A stretch of 64,000 nt of DNA. Origin: Clostridiales bacterium (lineage in GTDB: Bacteria; Bacillota; Clostridia; Christensenellales; CAG-314). Where the stretch lies: the NCBI GenBank assembly GCA_022508305.1, contig JAFLVM010000001.1, positions 685,347 to 749,346 of the forward strand, given 5' to 3'. Below the pieces are notes generated by a model. That model did no database searches. It was not told where the DNA came from and saw only the letters and a program-made list of their open reading frames with translations. Shown piece after piece: positions 50,897-60,371 of the stretch. Position numbers and translations under genes: made by a program. Position 1 is the stretch's first letter. Every line of letters starts with the position of its first letter.

Positions 50897-53197
50897 CTAC
50901 GCTATTTTTGCTACGACCACCGTCATGTCGTCGGCGGGCTTGTTGTTACACTGCCTCAGTGCCTTAGTGAGTATAACCTCGGCAATGCTTTGCGGAACGT
51001 TCAATGAAACGTCGGCAAATATTCGGGCAAGCGCGTCGGGGTCGTTAAAGCAATCCGCCACACCGTCCGACACAAGCACTACCACGTCGCCTTCGATCAG
51101 CGCCTTTTTAGTTACGGAGGGCTTCATCTCCTCCAACACACCCAAAGGAAGACTGCTACCCGAAACAATCTCAACCTTACCGTCGTTTTTGACAAGTCCC
51201 GAGCTTGCGCCCAACTTGATAAAGTCCGCCAAGCCATTGTACAAATCCAGTACAACTACGTCCACCGCGCAAAAAATTTCGTTGCCGCTACCTACAAGCA
51301 GCTTGTTTACGCAGGACAGTATCGTGTCGTTGTCAAAACCCGCGCGGTAAAAGCTTTCTACAAGACTAATAGACGTTGCAGACATTTGCTCCGCCTTGTC
51401 GCCGCTACCCATGCCGTCGCACAATGCAACGATGCACTTGCCGTTGTCTGTAAGCGTCACAGTGTGAGTGTCGCCGGAAATTTCGTTGCCGTCCTTAGCC
51501 ACTGAACTGACTCCAAAAGTGACGTTGTAACGCGGTTTAACGGTCAAAAATACGTTTACCCAAGTGTCGCTCTCGGTATTTTCCACCCGTTCGACTACCA
51601 TATTTTGCTTGAGTACGTTGGACACAACCTTTTCAATTACTTCGTTAGCCAAATCGTTTTTGGCTACTGTTAGCACGGCAGTCACAATTTCCTTTTGTTG
51701 CGCGATAACAGCGCCCGAGCACAGCACGTTGTGGAAAACAAGTTTTTCAATTAGTTCCTGCTCGTGAGTGTGGTCGTAACTCGTGCGGTTCTTGCAGTCG
51801 GACGCCAGTTGCATAAGCAGATTAGACACGCCGCCCATTTGTTCGCCAAGCAATGCCTTGCCGTTGTCCGCCGTTTCTGCGCGTTCACGGTAGGCGCGGT
51901 AAATTTGCGCCTGCGCGTTGACCTCGGAAATAATCGCCGACACCTTGTCGCACCTAACGGACAAAGCCTGAGGAACATCAAGTATGGTACATTTGCCGCG
52001 TTTTACCGCGCAAACGCTAAGCTGCAACAGGTTTTGCTCCGTCTGCTTGATTTCCTGTCGCCAGCACCTTGTTCGGTTGGCGCAATCCCTGCACACGCTC
52101 TCGGAGCATTGCTTTACGATTGCTTTTTCCGCCTCTTCGGGGGTGACTCCACTTGCCGACATGGTGAAAAAGGCGTTTTTCATGGACAAAAATATGTCGG
52201 ACAACCTGTAAAGCCTTCGCGAAACGGTGTCGCCCATTTTTTGCGCTACGGACTTACTGAGATACCGCTCGGAATTTCCCGAACAGTAGTCGCGAATGCG
52301 CTTGTACACGCTTGTGGGAATTACCACGAATACGAGCGCAGAGGAAAAAGTCGGCGCAAATACCAGCATTGAAAAATCGCCGTGAAGGTTGAGAAAATAG
52401 GACATAAGTACGTCCACGATTAGCACCGCCAAAGCGCCAACGTACCTGTTTACCTTAGATAGCGTCACTGCCGACAGCGCGGCAATTACACAGTAAACGC
52501 AACATTCATATCCGCCTGTTGCGAACACGTTGCCTAATCCGATAAGCGCAGCGCAAGTCAAAGCAACCTTGTCGCCAAAGCACACGACGGCAAACAAGAT
52601 GGCGAACGGAGCGACAAAATAGATTAGTTGCAGCTGTCCAAAGGTGATTTGCGACAGACAGTAGCTACACACCACGGTGAACAGTCCAATACACACCGTT
52701 TCGTCCAAAGCAGGGCGGTAGTTTAGTCCCCTGACGAAAAGCGCGCGAAAGACGTAGATACACACGTAGGAAAAGGCGATGCCTATTGCCGCGTACACAA
52801 ATTTGTCAAACAAATCAAAGTAATCGACAAAGCTGTAAACCAAATAAAATACGTTTGCCAAGGCAAGATACAGTAGCAAATGCAACTTGCCTATTTTTCG
52901 CTTGGCAAAGTGGTGAATGACGACGAAAAGCATAATAACCGCCGCCTTGACGCCAGCATGCAACAAGCTCGTCCAGCCGTACACGATGGAGCTTGCCAAA
53001 TACACCACGCAGGCGATGATGGGATTAGCCGAATACACTGCGCCCACGAACAGTCCGAAAGCGACGTTACCTTGAAACACGCCTCCTGATGCGACGCACA
53101 GCGCAACGTAAAGCGCGTACATCAGAATTGTTTTGGCAGACAACCTACCCCTTAATTGCGTGACCTTGACAGTGTTCTTTTTTGCGCGTTTACCCAT
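50897..53197 (-). CDS. spoIIE: Stage II sporulation protein E
   Basis: 766 residues from ATG 53195-53197 (GGGAGTGG upstream). The N-terminal half has about ten membrane helices (region I). A regulatory middle follows, with a Cys-rich segment CSESVCRDCANRTRC (typical of SpoIIE, perhaps a metal site). The PP2C phosphatase domain at the C-terminus carries IVALCDGMGSGDKAEQMS, VVLVSDGVADCF and ADDMTVVVAKIA, the three metal-binding aspartate blocks. SpoIIE dephosphorylates SpoIIAA at the asymmetric septum and so activates sigma-F in the forespore. Its presence indicates a functional or recently lost sporulation programme. Confidence 0.93.
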   Translation of the reverse strand: MGKRAKKNTVKVTQLRGRLSAKTILMYALYVALCVASGGVFQGNVAFGLFVGAVYSANPIIACVVYLASSIVYGWTSLLHAGVKAAVIMLFVVIHHFAKRKIGKLHLLLYLALANVFYLVYSFVDYFDLFDKFVYAAIGIAFSYVCIYVFRALFVRGLNYRPALDETVCIGLFTVVCSYCLSQITFGQLQLIYFVAPFAILFAVVCFGDKVALTCAALIGLGNVFATGGYECCVYCVIAALSAVTLSKVNRYVGALAVLIVDVLMSYFLNLHGDFSMLVFAPTFSSALVFVVIPTSVYKRIRDYCSGNSERYLSKSVAQKMGDTVSRRLYRLSDIFLSMKNAFFTMSASGVTPEEAEKAIVKQCSESVCRDCANRTRCWRQEIKQTEQNLLQLSVCAVKRGKCTILDVPQALSVRCDKVSAIISEVNAQAQIYRAYRERAETADNGKALLGEQMGGVSNLLMQLASDCKNRTSYDHTHEQELIEKLVFHNVLCSGAVIAQQKEIVTAVLTVAKNDLANEVIEKVVSNVLKQNMVVERVENTESDTWVNVFLTVKPRYNVTFGVSSVAKDGNEISGDTHTVTLTDNGKCIVALCDGMGSGDKAEQMSATSISLVESFYRAGFDNDTILSCVNKLLVGSGNEIFCAVDVVVLDLYNGLADFIKLGASSGLVKNDGKVEIVSGSSLPLGVLEEMKPSVTKKALIEGDVVVLVSDGVADCFNDPDALARIFADVSLNVPQSIAEVILTKALRQCNNKPADDMTVVVAKIA

Positions 53198-53324
53198 TTG
53201 TACCACTCCCAAAATAAGACATATATGAAATAGTACAATGAGTATCACCGCTTGTTTTGGAACTATATGTAGTTTTTTGTTTAATTTTGCATACGAGTCT
53301 ACTTGCCCCACCCACGGGGTGAAA

Positions 53325-53360
53325 AACAGCAGGAACGTTCGTCCTGCTGTTTGCTGTTTT
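53325..53360. terminator. Terminator of the Ig/LRR lipoprotein gene
   Basis: AACAGCAGGA/TCCTGCTGTT around ACGTTCG (53325-53351), flanked by AAAA and TTTGCTGTTTT. The CCCCACCCACGGGG palindrome beside it is unassigned. Confidence 0.75.
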
Positions 53361-53389
53361 AAATTATTCAGTTTGCTACTTCACTATCG

Positions 53390-54835
53390 TTATGCCCAAA
53401 TGGAAGGTTTGCCGTCCTTGTAGTACCAGAACTTGCCGTCTGTTGCGGGCTGCGTTGCGGAGTAGAAGTAAACTCTTGCATCCAAGAAGTCCTTTGCGCT
53501 GCCGCTATCAATTTTCGCCCAGTCCTCTGCCGTGCCGCCGTAGAAAACGGTGTTGAGGTTTGTATCGTATCCTGTGTAAAACGCATTACTTGCGATACTC
53601 TCTACGCTTGCGGGAACGTAAATATTTGTCAAGCTTATGCACCAATAGAAAGCAAAACCTCCAATGCTCGTTGCGCCTTCGGGAATTGTAAGCGATTGTG
53701 CGGTGTTGAGATAGAGATAATTACCCGTTTCTTTGTTTGTAACGTAGATTTTGCGCGCATTCGAGGCAGAGTTACTTCTGATATTACCAAGCCCCACAAG
53801 GTTGGGGATAGCGCACCATTCTGCCAAGTCGCCGTAGTAGTAAACGTTCAATGCCGTGCCTGTGTTGAATAGGTTTGAACCAAAATCCACTACGCTTGTC
53901 GGAATGTACACGCTGACGGTTTTACTGATGTCATCCTTGAACGCGCCGCTGTCGATACCCGTTACGGGTTTGCCGTTGTAGGTTGAGGGTATAACGATTT
54001 TGGGTAGTCCAAAGGTCGAACTGCTGTACTTTGCCACCGAGTAAGCAACCACCTCGTCGCCTTCCTTGATTTCGGTAAATTTCAAGTCGGCTGTCACTGC
54101 AGGTCTAACCACGACGTAGCAGGTGGCTGTTTTGCCGCTGTCAGTGTGACGCGCGGTTATCGTTACAGTACCCTCCGCTTCGCCTGAAACCGTGCCGTTG
54201 TTGACCCTTGCCTTTGTATAGTCGGAGGACGACCAAGTAACGTCCTTGTACGTTGCGTTCGTCGGAGTGATGATTGGAATTAAATCCACCGTTTCGCCTT
54301 CGGTAATAAACACTAAAGTTTGGTCAAGAGTAAAGCTTTCCACTTGAACCAGCGCAGCGTCTACGTTGACGTTGCATGTCGCGCTAACACCGTCCGCAGT
54401 TGCGGTGATAACGGCATCACCTACACCAACTCCCGAAACGTAGCCGGTTTGGTCTACAGTTGCAATTTTTTCATCAGAGGACGTCCAAGTCACCTGACCG
54501 TTGGTGGCGTTAGATGGAAGCACCGTTGCGGTAAGTTTTCTGCCGCCGTTTACGCGTATTTCGATGGACGTTGGACTGATAGACACGCCGGTAACGCGAA
54601 CGGGGACCGAATCACCGCAAACGTCACATTTTCCGTTGCCGGTAGTGTCTTCGTGCGGCTCTTTTTCAATTATAGGCTCGTCGCAACCGTCGACTTTACA
54701 TTCTTTCCAGTGATGCGTGGTGTCACTTCCACGCTCATAATGATGCTCGTGTGTGTTGCACGCTGTCAATACAACCACCGCGACAAGTGACAACACCATG
54801 ATTGCAAACAACGTAACAATCAGTTTCTTTTTCAT
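53390..54835 (-). CDS. Surface lipoprotein with Big_2 Ig-like domains and a BspA-type leucine-rich region
   Basis: 481 residues. The lipobox is VLTAC (Cys26), then a His/Cys-rich segment THHWKECKVDGCDEPII (zinc-ribbon-like, CxxCG later). Two bacterial Ig-like (Big_2) domains follow: VTGVSISPTSIEIRVNGGRK... and VESFTLDQTLVFITEGETV... with TWTSSDEKIATVD and VTWSSSDYTKARVN. The last part has BspA/LRR_5-type repeats (ITGIDSGAFKDD-like, VSVYIPTSVVDFGSNLFN, LTIPEGATSIGGFAFYWC, IYVPASVESIASNAF). These are surface adhesion or polymer-binding proteins in gut anaerobes. GGAGG precedes the ATG, and it is divergent from the kinase. Confidence 0.85.
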   Translation of the reverse strand: MKKKLIVTLFAIMVLSLVAVVVLTACNTHEHHYERGSDTTHHWKECKVDGCDEPIIEKEPHEDTTGNGKCDVCGDSVPVRVTGVSISPTSIEIRVNGGRKLTATVLPSNATNGQVTWTSSDEKIATVDQTGYVSGVGVGDAVITATADGVSATCNVNVDAALVQVESFTLDQTLVFITEGETVDLIPIITPTNATYKDVTWSSSDYTKARVNNGTVSGEAEGTVTITARHTDSGKTATCYVVVRPAVTADLKFTEIKEGDEVVAYSVAKYSSSTFGLPKIVIPSTYNGKPVTGIDSGAFKDDISKTVSVYIPTSVVDFGSNLFNTGTALNVYYYGDLAEWCAIPNLVGLGNIRSNSASNARKIYVTNKETGNYLYLNTAQSLTIPEGATSIGGFAFYWCISLTNIYVPASVESIASNAFYTGYDTNLNTVFYGGTAEDWAKIDSGSAKDFLDARVYFYSATQPATDGKFWYYKDGKPSIWA

Positions 54836-54957
54836 ATAGTCCTCCTGTTTTTGTTAAATTTTTGATGGCAAACTTTCACCAATTCGCCAATTTATTTTAT
54901 TATAAAAAACCGTGCGTTAAAAAAGCGTTAAAATGACCGCTCGTATCAGAAAATAAC

Positions 54958-54986
54958 TTGAAAAAATCCGCTAAAACCTGTACAAT
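54958..54986 (+). promoter_or_regulatory. Promoter placing the kinase mRNA start at its AUG
   Basis: TTGAAA (54958-54963) and TACAAT (54981-54986), spacer 17 bp. The gap from -10 end to ATG (54993) is only 6 nt, so the transcript should be leaderless. Confidence 0.65.
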
Positions 54987-54992
54987 AAAAGC

Positions 54993-56345
54993 ATGAAAAA
55001 CAAGGTACTGCTATCTGCAATATTGGGACTGTCGATTTGCTTGGCTGTTGGAATTGCTATGCCGACAATTGTCACCTCAATCGGCGCAAATCCCACGCAA
55101 AGTCCAACAATCGGAGCAACCTACGTTACCGTGTGCGGATTGTTGGTAGTGATAATGATTGTGGAAATCGTATCCGTTTTCAAAATTGACGATTCCACCT
55201 TCCACACCGCCTTACTGGCAGGAAGCCTCGTAGTGTTGTATGCGTTTTCCGTTGACATGCAGCTCTTTTTCGCCTACTTCGGCATAGATATTCCCAAGGT
55301 CGCTTTCGGTATTGCAAGCGAAATAGCGTTTGTATTTGCCATGTCCTGCTGCTGTTGGTTCATGACGTACACCTACAATCTGCGCGTTGACGGCTCGTCT
55401 CTTGCCTACGTTGCCGTTCCAAGCGTGCTTGCGCTCACCGCCTACTCCATTACTCTTATGCTGGGATACGGTTACATTGCGCATTTCGTAATTGTCGTAA
55501 TTTTCTCAATAGCCTTTTGCCGAGTGCTTCGCCGAGCGGGGAAAAAGGCGAAAATGGGCGTAACGACCTATCTTGCCGTCGGCGTTTTTTGCCTGAGCAT
55601 TGGCGCCCAAAGTACAAACGCCCTGTTCTACAGCGGAGCAACCGTTGCCGTACCCGCGCTGACGCTCGCATACGCTATACTTACTGTATGTATGTTTGCC
55701 GGCGTGTATCTTGCTTTTTGTATACGTACCGACCTCAAAGCAGTTCGCTCAAACGAGTACAAGCATCAGGCAGAGCTGTACGAGACCAAAGCGCTGGCAA
55801 ATCAGATAAAACCGCACTTTATTTTCAATTCTCTTGAAGCGGTGAGAGCGCTGTACCACAAGGACGTTGCCTCGGGTGACGCGGCGGTGAATTTACTTGC
55901 GGATTTTTTGCGAGCAAGCATAAACTCATTTGACAGCGAGCTGATACCTTTTGAAACGGAAATAGACAACGTTTTCAACTACACCGAGTTTGAAAACTTA
56001 AAGCGTACGGACAAAATAGAGGTAATATTCGACATAGACTACACCGAATTCAGCGTGCCACCGTTGTCCATTCAGCCCTTTGTGGAAAACGCAATGAAGT
56101 ACAGCGGTGTTGGCGAAATTGAAAATGGGAAAATAATCATTTCCTCCTATAAGAAGGACAACACCGCCGTAGTGGAAATTTACGACAACGGTAAGGGCTT
56201 TAACGTGACGGAAATCCCCAACAGCTCGCACGGAATAAAGAATGCATGCGGACGGTTTGCGTTGGCGCTTGGGGTCACTCCGGAAATAAAAAGTGAAGTA
56301 GGAGTTGGAACAAGCATCAAAATCGTGATAGATTTGACGAAATAA
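54993..56345 (+). CDS. LytS-type membrane sensor histidine kinase
   Basis: 450 residues. About seven membrane helices occupy 1-245 (7TM-type sensor region, with few loops). A coiled segment (KHQAELYETKALANQ) precedes the His_kinase block IKPHFIFNSLEAVRALY, where the phospho-accepting His is in PHFIFN. The ATPase domain has VPPLSIQPFVENAMKYSG (N box), EIYDNGKGF (G1) and SEVGVGTSIKI (G2). LytS-class kinases usually pair with LytTR regulators; here the next gene is a different type. It ends 10 nt before that gene, so they form one operon. Confidence 0.92.
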   Translation: MKNKVLLSAILGLSICLAVGIAMPTIVTSIGANPTQSPTIGATYVTVCGLLVVIMIVEIVSVFKIDDSTFHTALLAGSLVVLYAFSVDMQLFFAYFGIDIPKVAFGIASEIAFVFAMSCCCWFMTYTYNLRVDGSSLAYVAVPSVLALTAYSITLMLGYGYIAHFVIVVIFSIAFCRVLRRAGKKAKMGVTTYLAVGVFCLSIGAQSTNALFYSGATVAVPALTLAYAILTVCMFAGVYLAFCIRTDLKAVRSNEYKHQAELYETKALANQIKPHFIFNSLEAVRALYHKDVASGDAAVNLLADFLRASINSFDSELIPFETEIDNVFNYTEFENLKRTDKIEVIFDIDYTEFSVPPLSIQPFVENAMKYSGVGEIENGKIIISSYKKDNTAVVEIYDNGKGFNVTEIPNSSHGIKNACGRFALALGVTPEIKSEVGVGTSIKIVIDLTK

Positions 56346-56355
56346 AAGGTGAAAG

Positions 56356-57144
56356 ATGAAAATAGTCGTAGTTGACGATGAAATGTATGCGTTACAATCC
56401 TTTTTAAGCGAGATTATCGACGTAGACGTAGATTGCAAGTTCTTCAAGGACGATGAAAAAGCCATTCTGGATTACGTATCGAAAAACGAGGTCGCCGCTG
56501 TCTTTTGTGACGTAGGTATGCCCAATATCAACGGCGTGGCGCTTGCGGAAAAGTTAATCGCGCAGCAACCGGACGTGGCAATCGTATTCGTTACCGGCAT
56601 GTCCTTGACAATGTCCGACCTGAGCGAGAGTGTGAGAGCAAACACGTTAGGATTTTTGTACAAGCCCTACAACGCCGACAAGCTCACGGAGTTTGTGAAC
56701 GTTATCAGGAAGCGTACGCCCATCCTCTCTGTAAAAATGTTTGACGTGTTTGACTGTTTCGTAGACGGCAAGCTCGTTATGTTTTCGTCTGCAAAGTCCA
56801 AAGAACTGTTGGCGTTGCTTGTCGCCTACAACGGAAACAGCCTGACAATGACGGACGCGATAGACCATTTGTGGCCAAACTCCACCGTAGAAAAAGCCAA
56901 AGTGCTGTACCGCAACGCCGTGTTCAGGCTACGCAGGGCGCTTGCTGACGCGGGTGTAAATTGCGTGAGCTTTGGACGCGCTTTGCTGACGTTGGACAAA
57001 ACGCGAGTGCAGTGCGACTACTGGGATTACCTGCAGTTAGGCGGCGACGCGTATCGGGGAGAGTTTTGCAAGAACTACGATTGGAGTATAGAGTACCTAC
57101 CCAATTTGGACAAGATAGCAAATCTTACAAAAAAGTCAAGTTAA
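56356..57144 (+). CDS. Response regulator, receiver plus SARP/winged-helix output
   Basis: 262 residues. The receiver has VVDDEMYA near the N-terminus, phospho-acceptor Asp in FCDVGMPNI, the conserved Thr in FVTGMS and Lys in FLYKPYN. After residue ~125 comes a winged-helix/SARP-type DNA-binding module: SAKSKELLALLVAYNGNS, TDAIDHLWPNSTVEKAKVL, YRNAVFRLRRALADAGVNCV, and an LDKTRVQCD strand. That kind of output (SARP or OmpR C-terminal) is unusual next to a LytS kinase. AAGGTGAAAG precedes the ATG; the stop codon is part of the terminator stem. Confidence 0.85.
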   Translation: MKIVVVDDEMYALQSFLSEIIDVDVDCKFFKDDEKAILDYVSKNEVAAVFCDVGMPNINGVALAEKLIAQQPDVAIVFVTGMSLTMSDLSESVRANTLGFLYKPYNADKLTEFVNVIRKRTPILSVKMFDVFDCFVDGKLVMFSSAKSKELLALLVAYNGNSLTMTDAIDHLWPNSTVEKAKVLYRNAVFRLRRALADAGVNCVSFGRALLTLDKTRVQCDYWDYLQLGGDAYRGEFCKNYDWSIEYLPNLDKIANLTKKSS

Positions 57145-57157
57145 TTGCTTGACTTTT
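57129..57157. terminator. Terminator overlapping the regulator stop codon
   Basis: AAAAGTCAAG/CTTGACTTTT around TTAATTG, followed by TT. The TAA stop (57142-57144) lies in the loop. Confidence 0.85.
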
Positions 57158-57161
57158 TTCG

Positions 57162-57665
57162 TTACATAATTCTACACAATAGACAGGCGACGACACTGCC
57201 CAGTAAATTGCACAGTAAAGCGATTGGAATAGCGAAACCCGTACGTTTAACGCGCGTACCGGCAAAGTACACCGACGCAACGTAGAACACCGTCTCGCTA
57301 CTGCCCATGATAACAGACGCGCACCTTCCAACGTAGCTGTCCACTCCGTAGGTGTTGTACACGTCGGTTAAAATTGCTAAACTACCGCTACCTGAAAACG
57401 GTCGCAGAAGCACCAACTGCACCACCTCGCTTGGTACTCCGAGCAACTTAAATGGCGGGGCAAGAAATTTCGTAACGTATACGTCCAGTCCGCTTGCATG
57501 CAATGCATTTACCATGATGAAGATTGCCGCAAGGTAGGGAAAAATGGAAATGGACAAATTGAAGGATTTTTTTGCGCCCAGCACAAAGCTGTCGTAAACG
57601 TTGACGCGCTTGATTAGTCCCGTGACAAGCACGGCGATTAGCAAAATAGGTACAACGTAGTTCAT
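57162..57665 (-). CDS. spmB: Spore maturation protein B
   Basis: 167 residues, ATG at 57663-57665, overlapping the spmA stop (ATGA). Four or five helices: VVPILLIAVLVTGLIKRVNVYDSF, then GAKKSFNLSISIFPYLAAIFIMV, the long PSEVVQLVLLRPFSGSGSL and GSSETVFYVASVYFAG. PFSGSGS and GSSETVFY are the nucleoside-recognition/SpmB signatures. It acts with SpmA in dehydration of the spore core. The gene is transcribed toward the terminator at 57129. Confidence 0.9.
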   Translation of the reverse strand: MNYVVPILLIAVLVTGLIKRVNVYDSFVLGAKKSFNLSISIFPYLAAIFIMVNALHASGLDVYVTKFLAPPFKLLGVPSEVVQLVLLRPFSGSGSLAILTDVYNTYGVDSYVGRCASVIMGSSETVFYVASVYFAGTRVKRTGFAIPIALLCNLLGSVVACLLCRIM

Positions 57666-58249
57666 ACCACCTCGCCGGTGAGGCAAGTAGGGTTTTGCGC
57701 AGGCTTGCCATACATTAAAAATACGAGCGCAACGCCCACGACGGACGTTACGATTGTGGACAGTAAATTAGGCAGAAGAATGTCCGCGGGGTTTGCCGAG
57801 CCCATGGACGCGCGCAAGCCTATTACCGTTGTGGGAATCAACTGTACGCTTGTCGCGTTGACGACGAACAGCATTGCCCCACTGCGGGACAGTTTTTCTT
57901 CCTTTTCCATTATCTGGATTGCATTTATTGCCGAGGGTGTTGCGGCGTTGCCCACTCCAAGCAGATTTGACGCAAGATTGAGCGAAATGTACTCCGACGC
58001 CGCCTTTTCGACGTTACCGTACAAAAACTTGTTGAGTGGCGCAAAGCATTTGGACAAGCCCTCGACGAGCTTGCACCTTTCCGCCACTTCGAATATGCCC
58101 AGCCACAAACAGTACACGCCTACAAGCCCCAAAGCCGTGGTCAACGCCTGAGCCGAGCTGTCAAGGCAGACGGTAAGCACGCTTTGCGGATTAGTAATCG
58201 TCAACGCCACAAGGGCAACGACCGTCACTACCGTCCACACGATATTCAT
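57662..58249 (-). CDS. spmA: Spore maturation protein A
   Basis: 195 residues of the SpmA/nucleoside-recognition domain family. Signatures are YCLWLGIFEVAERCKL, SEYISLNLASNLLGVGNAATPSA (the conserved Asn-Gly run), IQIMEKEEK, and VNATSVQLIPTTVIGLRA. Several membrane helices are apparent. It is coupled to spmB by a 4-nt overlap. Together they lower spore-core water content in Bacillus. The extreme C-terminus is a low-complexity tail that carries a repeat-like CTCGCCG..GAGGCAAGTAGGG element in DNA. Confidence 0.9.
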   Translation of the reverse strand: MNIVWTVVTVVALVALTITNPQSVLTVCLDSSAQALTTALGLVGVYCLWLGIFEVAERCKLVEGLSKCFAPLNKFLYGNVEKAASEYISLNLASNLLGVGNAATPSAINAIQIMEKEEKLSRSGAMLFVVNATSVQLIPTTVIGLRASMGSANPADILLPNLLSTIVTSVVGVALVFLMYGKPAQNPTCLTGEVV

Positions 58250-58309
58250 AACACGCTTGTCCTAAAGTGTTTCATACAGTAGTTTATTACCGTACTAAAC
58301 AAAACTTGT

Positions 58310-58337
58310 TTACAAAAAGGGGTAAACACTGTATAAT
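58310..58337 (+). promoter_or_regulatory. Promoter for metG
   Basis: TTTACA (58310-58315) and TATAAT (58332-58337), spacer 16 bp. No T-box-like leader was recognised in the ~90-nt leader. Confidence 0.7.
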
Positions 58338-58430
58338 AAATTTTGGCGTTAATTAAGATATACACAATTAAATGCTAAAATATCGCGGCAGTTTCATTAG
58401 CTGTTGGCGAAAAACCGAGAGGTATACACA

Positions 58431-60371
58431 ATGAGTACAAAGAGCAAAAAAACTTACTACATCACCACACCCATTTACTACAGCAGCGGCAGTTTTCACC
58501 TCGGACACTGCTACACGACGGTAATCTGCGACGCAATCGCACGTTTTAAGCGTATGGACGGCTACGACGTGTTCTATCTCACAGGTACTGACGAACACGG
58601 TCAGAAAGTTCAACAAAAGGCGGAAGCAGCGGGCGTTACTCCCAAGCAGTACGTGGACAGATTGTACGACCAAATCGTTGAGCTGTGGAAGGTGTTAGGC
58701 ATTTCCTACGACAAGTTTATTCGCACCACCGACGGCTACCACGAGGCTACGGTTCAAAAGGTGTACGAAAAGCTACTTGCAAGCGGCGACATCTACAAAT
58801 CTCAATACGAGGGTTGGTACTGCACTCCCTGCGAATCATTTTGGACGGAAAGTCAGCTCGTAGACGGCAAGTGCCCCGACTGCGGACGTGAAGTGAAGCT
58901 GCAAAAAGAGGAAAGTTACTTCTTCCGTCTGAGTAAGTATCAAGACCGCCTCATTAAATTCTACGAAGAAAATCCCGAGTTCATTTCGCCCAAATCGCGC
59001 ATGAACGAAATGATAAACAACTTCATTAAGCCCGGACTCAAGGATTTGTGCATTTCCCGCACCACCTTCGACTGGGGAATTAAGCTGCCTTTTGACCAAA
59101 AGCACGTCGCCTACGTGTGGATTGACGCGCTGACCAACTACATCACGGCGCTCGGCTACCTTCAGGACGACCACAAGCTGTACGACAAGTTTTGGCCGGC
59201 AGACCTCCACATGGTGGGCAAGGAAATCGTGCGTTTCCACACCATCATTTGGCCGGCTCTGCTGATGGCTCTCGATTTGCCGCTACCCAAAAAGGTTTAC
59301 GGACACGGTTGGCTGCTGTTCGGCAACGACAAGATGAGTAAGTCCAAAGGCAACGTCGTAGACCCGATTGTTCTTGCAGGACGTTACGGCGCGGACGTTA
59401 TTCGCTACTTTTTGCTTCGCGAAATTCCATTCGGAAGCGACGGCGTGTACACCAACGAGGCGCTGCTCGTTCGAACCAACGCAGACTTGGTAAACGACCT
59501 CGGCAACCTCGTTTCCCGCACTACCGCAATGGTAACGCAGTACTTTGGAGGCACGATTCCGCAACCCAACGCATATACCGAACTGGACAAGGAGCTAATC
59601 TCTCTTTGCGAGGGAACGCTAAGTAAAGTTCGCGCGGATATTGACAATTTGTCCGCTCCCGATGCTTTAGTTGACATATTCAAAATAATTCAACGCGCAA
59701 ACAAGTACATTGACGAAACCATGCCTTGGGCGCTCAACAAGGCGGGCGACAAAGAACGTCTTGCAACGGTCATGTACGTACTGTGCGAGTGCATACGCTA
59801 TTCAGCAACGCTGCTTACGCCCTTTATTCCATCAACAAGCGAAGTTATTTTCGGTAAATTAGGTTTGCCCGCGCCTAAAAACTTCACAAAACTTGCTAAA
59901 TTCGGACAAATCGGTAGCGGCGTTACGGTAAATAAGGGTGAAAACCTGTTTAACCGCATTGACGTTGACAAGGAACTCAAGGAATTGGACAAAATAGCAG
60001 AGCAGCAGGCAAAACCCGTTCAAAAAGTTGAAGAAAAGCCCGCCGAAGAACAAATTTCCATTGAGGACTTCGCAAAGGTCAAACTGTGCACGGCAAAAGT
60101 ACTTAGCTGCGAAAAAGTGGCTAAAAGTGACAAGCTGCTCGTATTCAAGCTGCAGGTTGGCGACGAAATCCGTCAGGTTGTCAGCGGAATTGCGCAGTAC
60201 TACACTCCCGAGTACATGATAGGCAAGACTGTCGTACTTGTCAAAAACCTTAAACCTGCAAAAATTCGCGGCGTGGACAGTAACGGTATGATACTGTGCG
60301 CCGCAGACGGCAAAAGCGTCGTGTTCGTCACTCCCGAAAAGGAAATGGACAGCGGCAAGGAAGTCAGATAA
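58431..60371 (+). CDS. metG: Methionyl-tRNA synthetase with C-terminal tRNA-binding domain
   Basis: 646 residues from ATG 58431 (AGAGG upstream). HIGH motif is SSGSFHLGHCYTT and the KMSKS motif is DKMSKSKGNVV. The zinc knuckle is CTPCESFW with CPDCG. The anticodon-binding helices follow. The last ~110 residues are an EMAPII/Arc1p-like tRNA-binding domain (CTAKVLSCEKVAKSDKLLVFKL, GNDSNGM-type VDSNGMILCAADG). The linker is a Gln/Lys/Glu-rich hinge. It charges tRNA-Met. The TAA overlaps the ATG of tatD by one base, so translation is coupled. Confidence 0.97.
   Translation: MSTKSKKTYYITTPIYYSSGSFHLGHCYTTVICDAIARFKRMDGYDVFYLTGTDEHGQKVQQKAEAAGVTPKQYVDRLYDQIVELWKVLGISYDKFIRTTDGYHEATVQKVYEKLLASGDIYKSQYEGWYCTPCESFWTESQLVDGKCPDCGREVKLQKEESYFFRLSKYQDRLIKFYEENPEFISPKSRMNEMINNFIKPGLKDLCISRTTFDWGIKLPFDQKHVAYVWIDALTNYITALGYLQDDHKLYDKFWPADLHMVGKEIVRFHTIIWPALLMALDLPLPKKVYGHGWLLFGNDKMSKSKGNVVDPIVLAGRYGADVIRYFLLREIPFGSDGVYTNEALLVRTNADLVNDLGNLVSRTTAMVTQYFGGTIPQPNAYTELDKELISLCEGTLSKVRADIDNLSAPDALVDIFKIIQRANKYIDETMPWALNKAGDKERLATVMYVLCECIRYSATLLTPFIPSTSEVIFGKLGLPAPKNFTKLAKFGQIGSGVTVNKGENLFNRIDVDKELKELDKIAEQQAKPVQKVEEKPAEEQISIEDFAKVKLCTAKVLSCEKVAKSDKLLVFKLQVGDEIRQVVSGIAQYYTPEYMIGKTVVLVKNLKPAKIRGVDSNGMILCAADGKSVVFVTPEKEMDSGKEVR

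Noticed and set aside
58250..58430. T-box leader for metG or proS
   Set aside because: No T-box sequence (GGGUGG-type core) is seen in the metG leader, and proS has only a ~25-nt leader.
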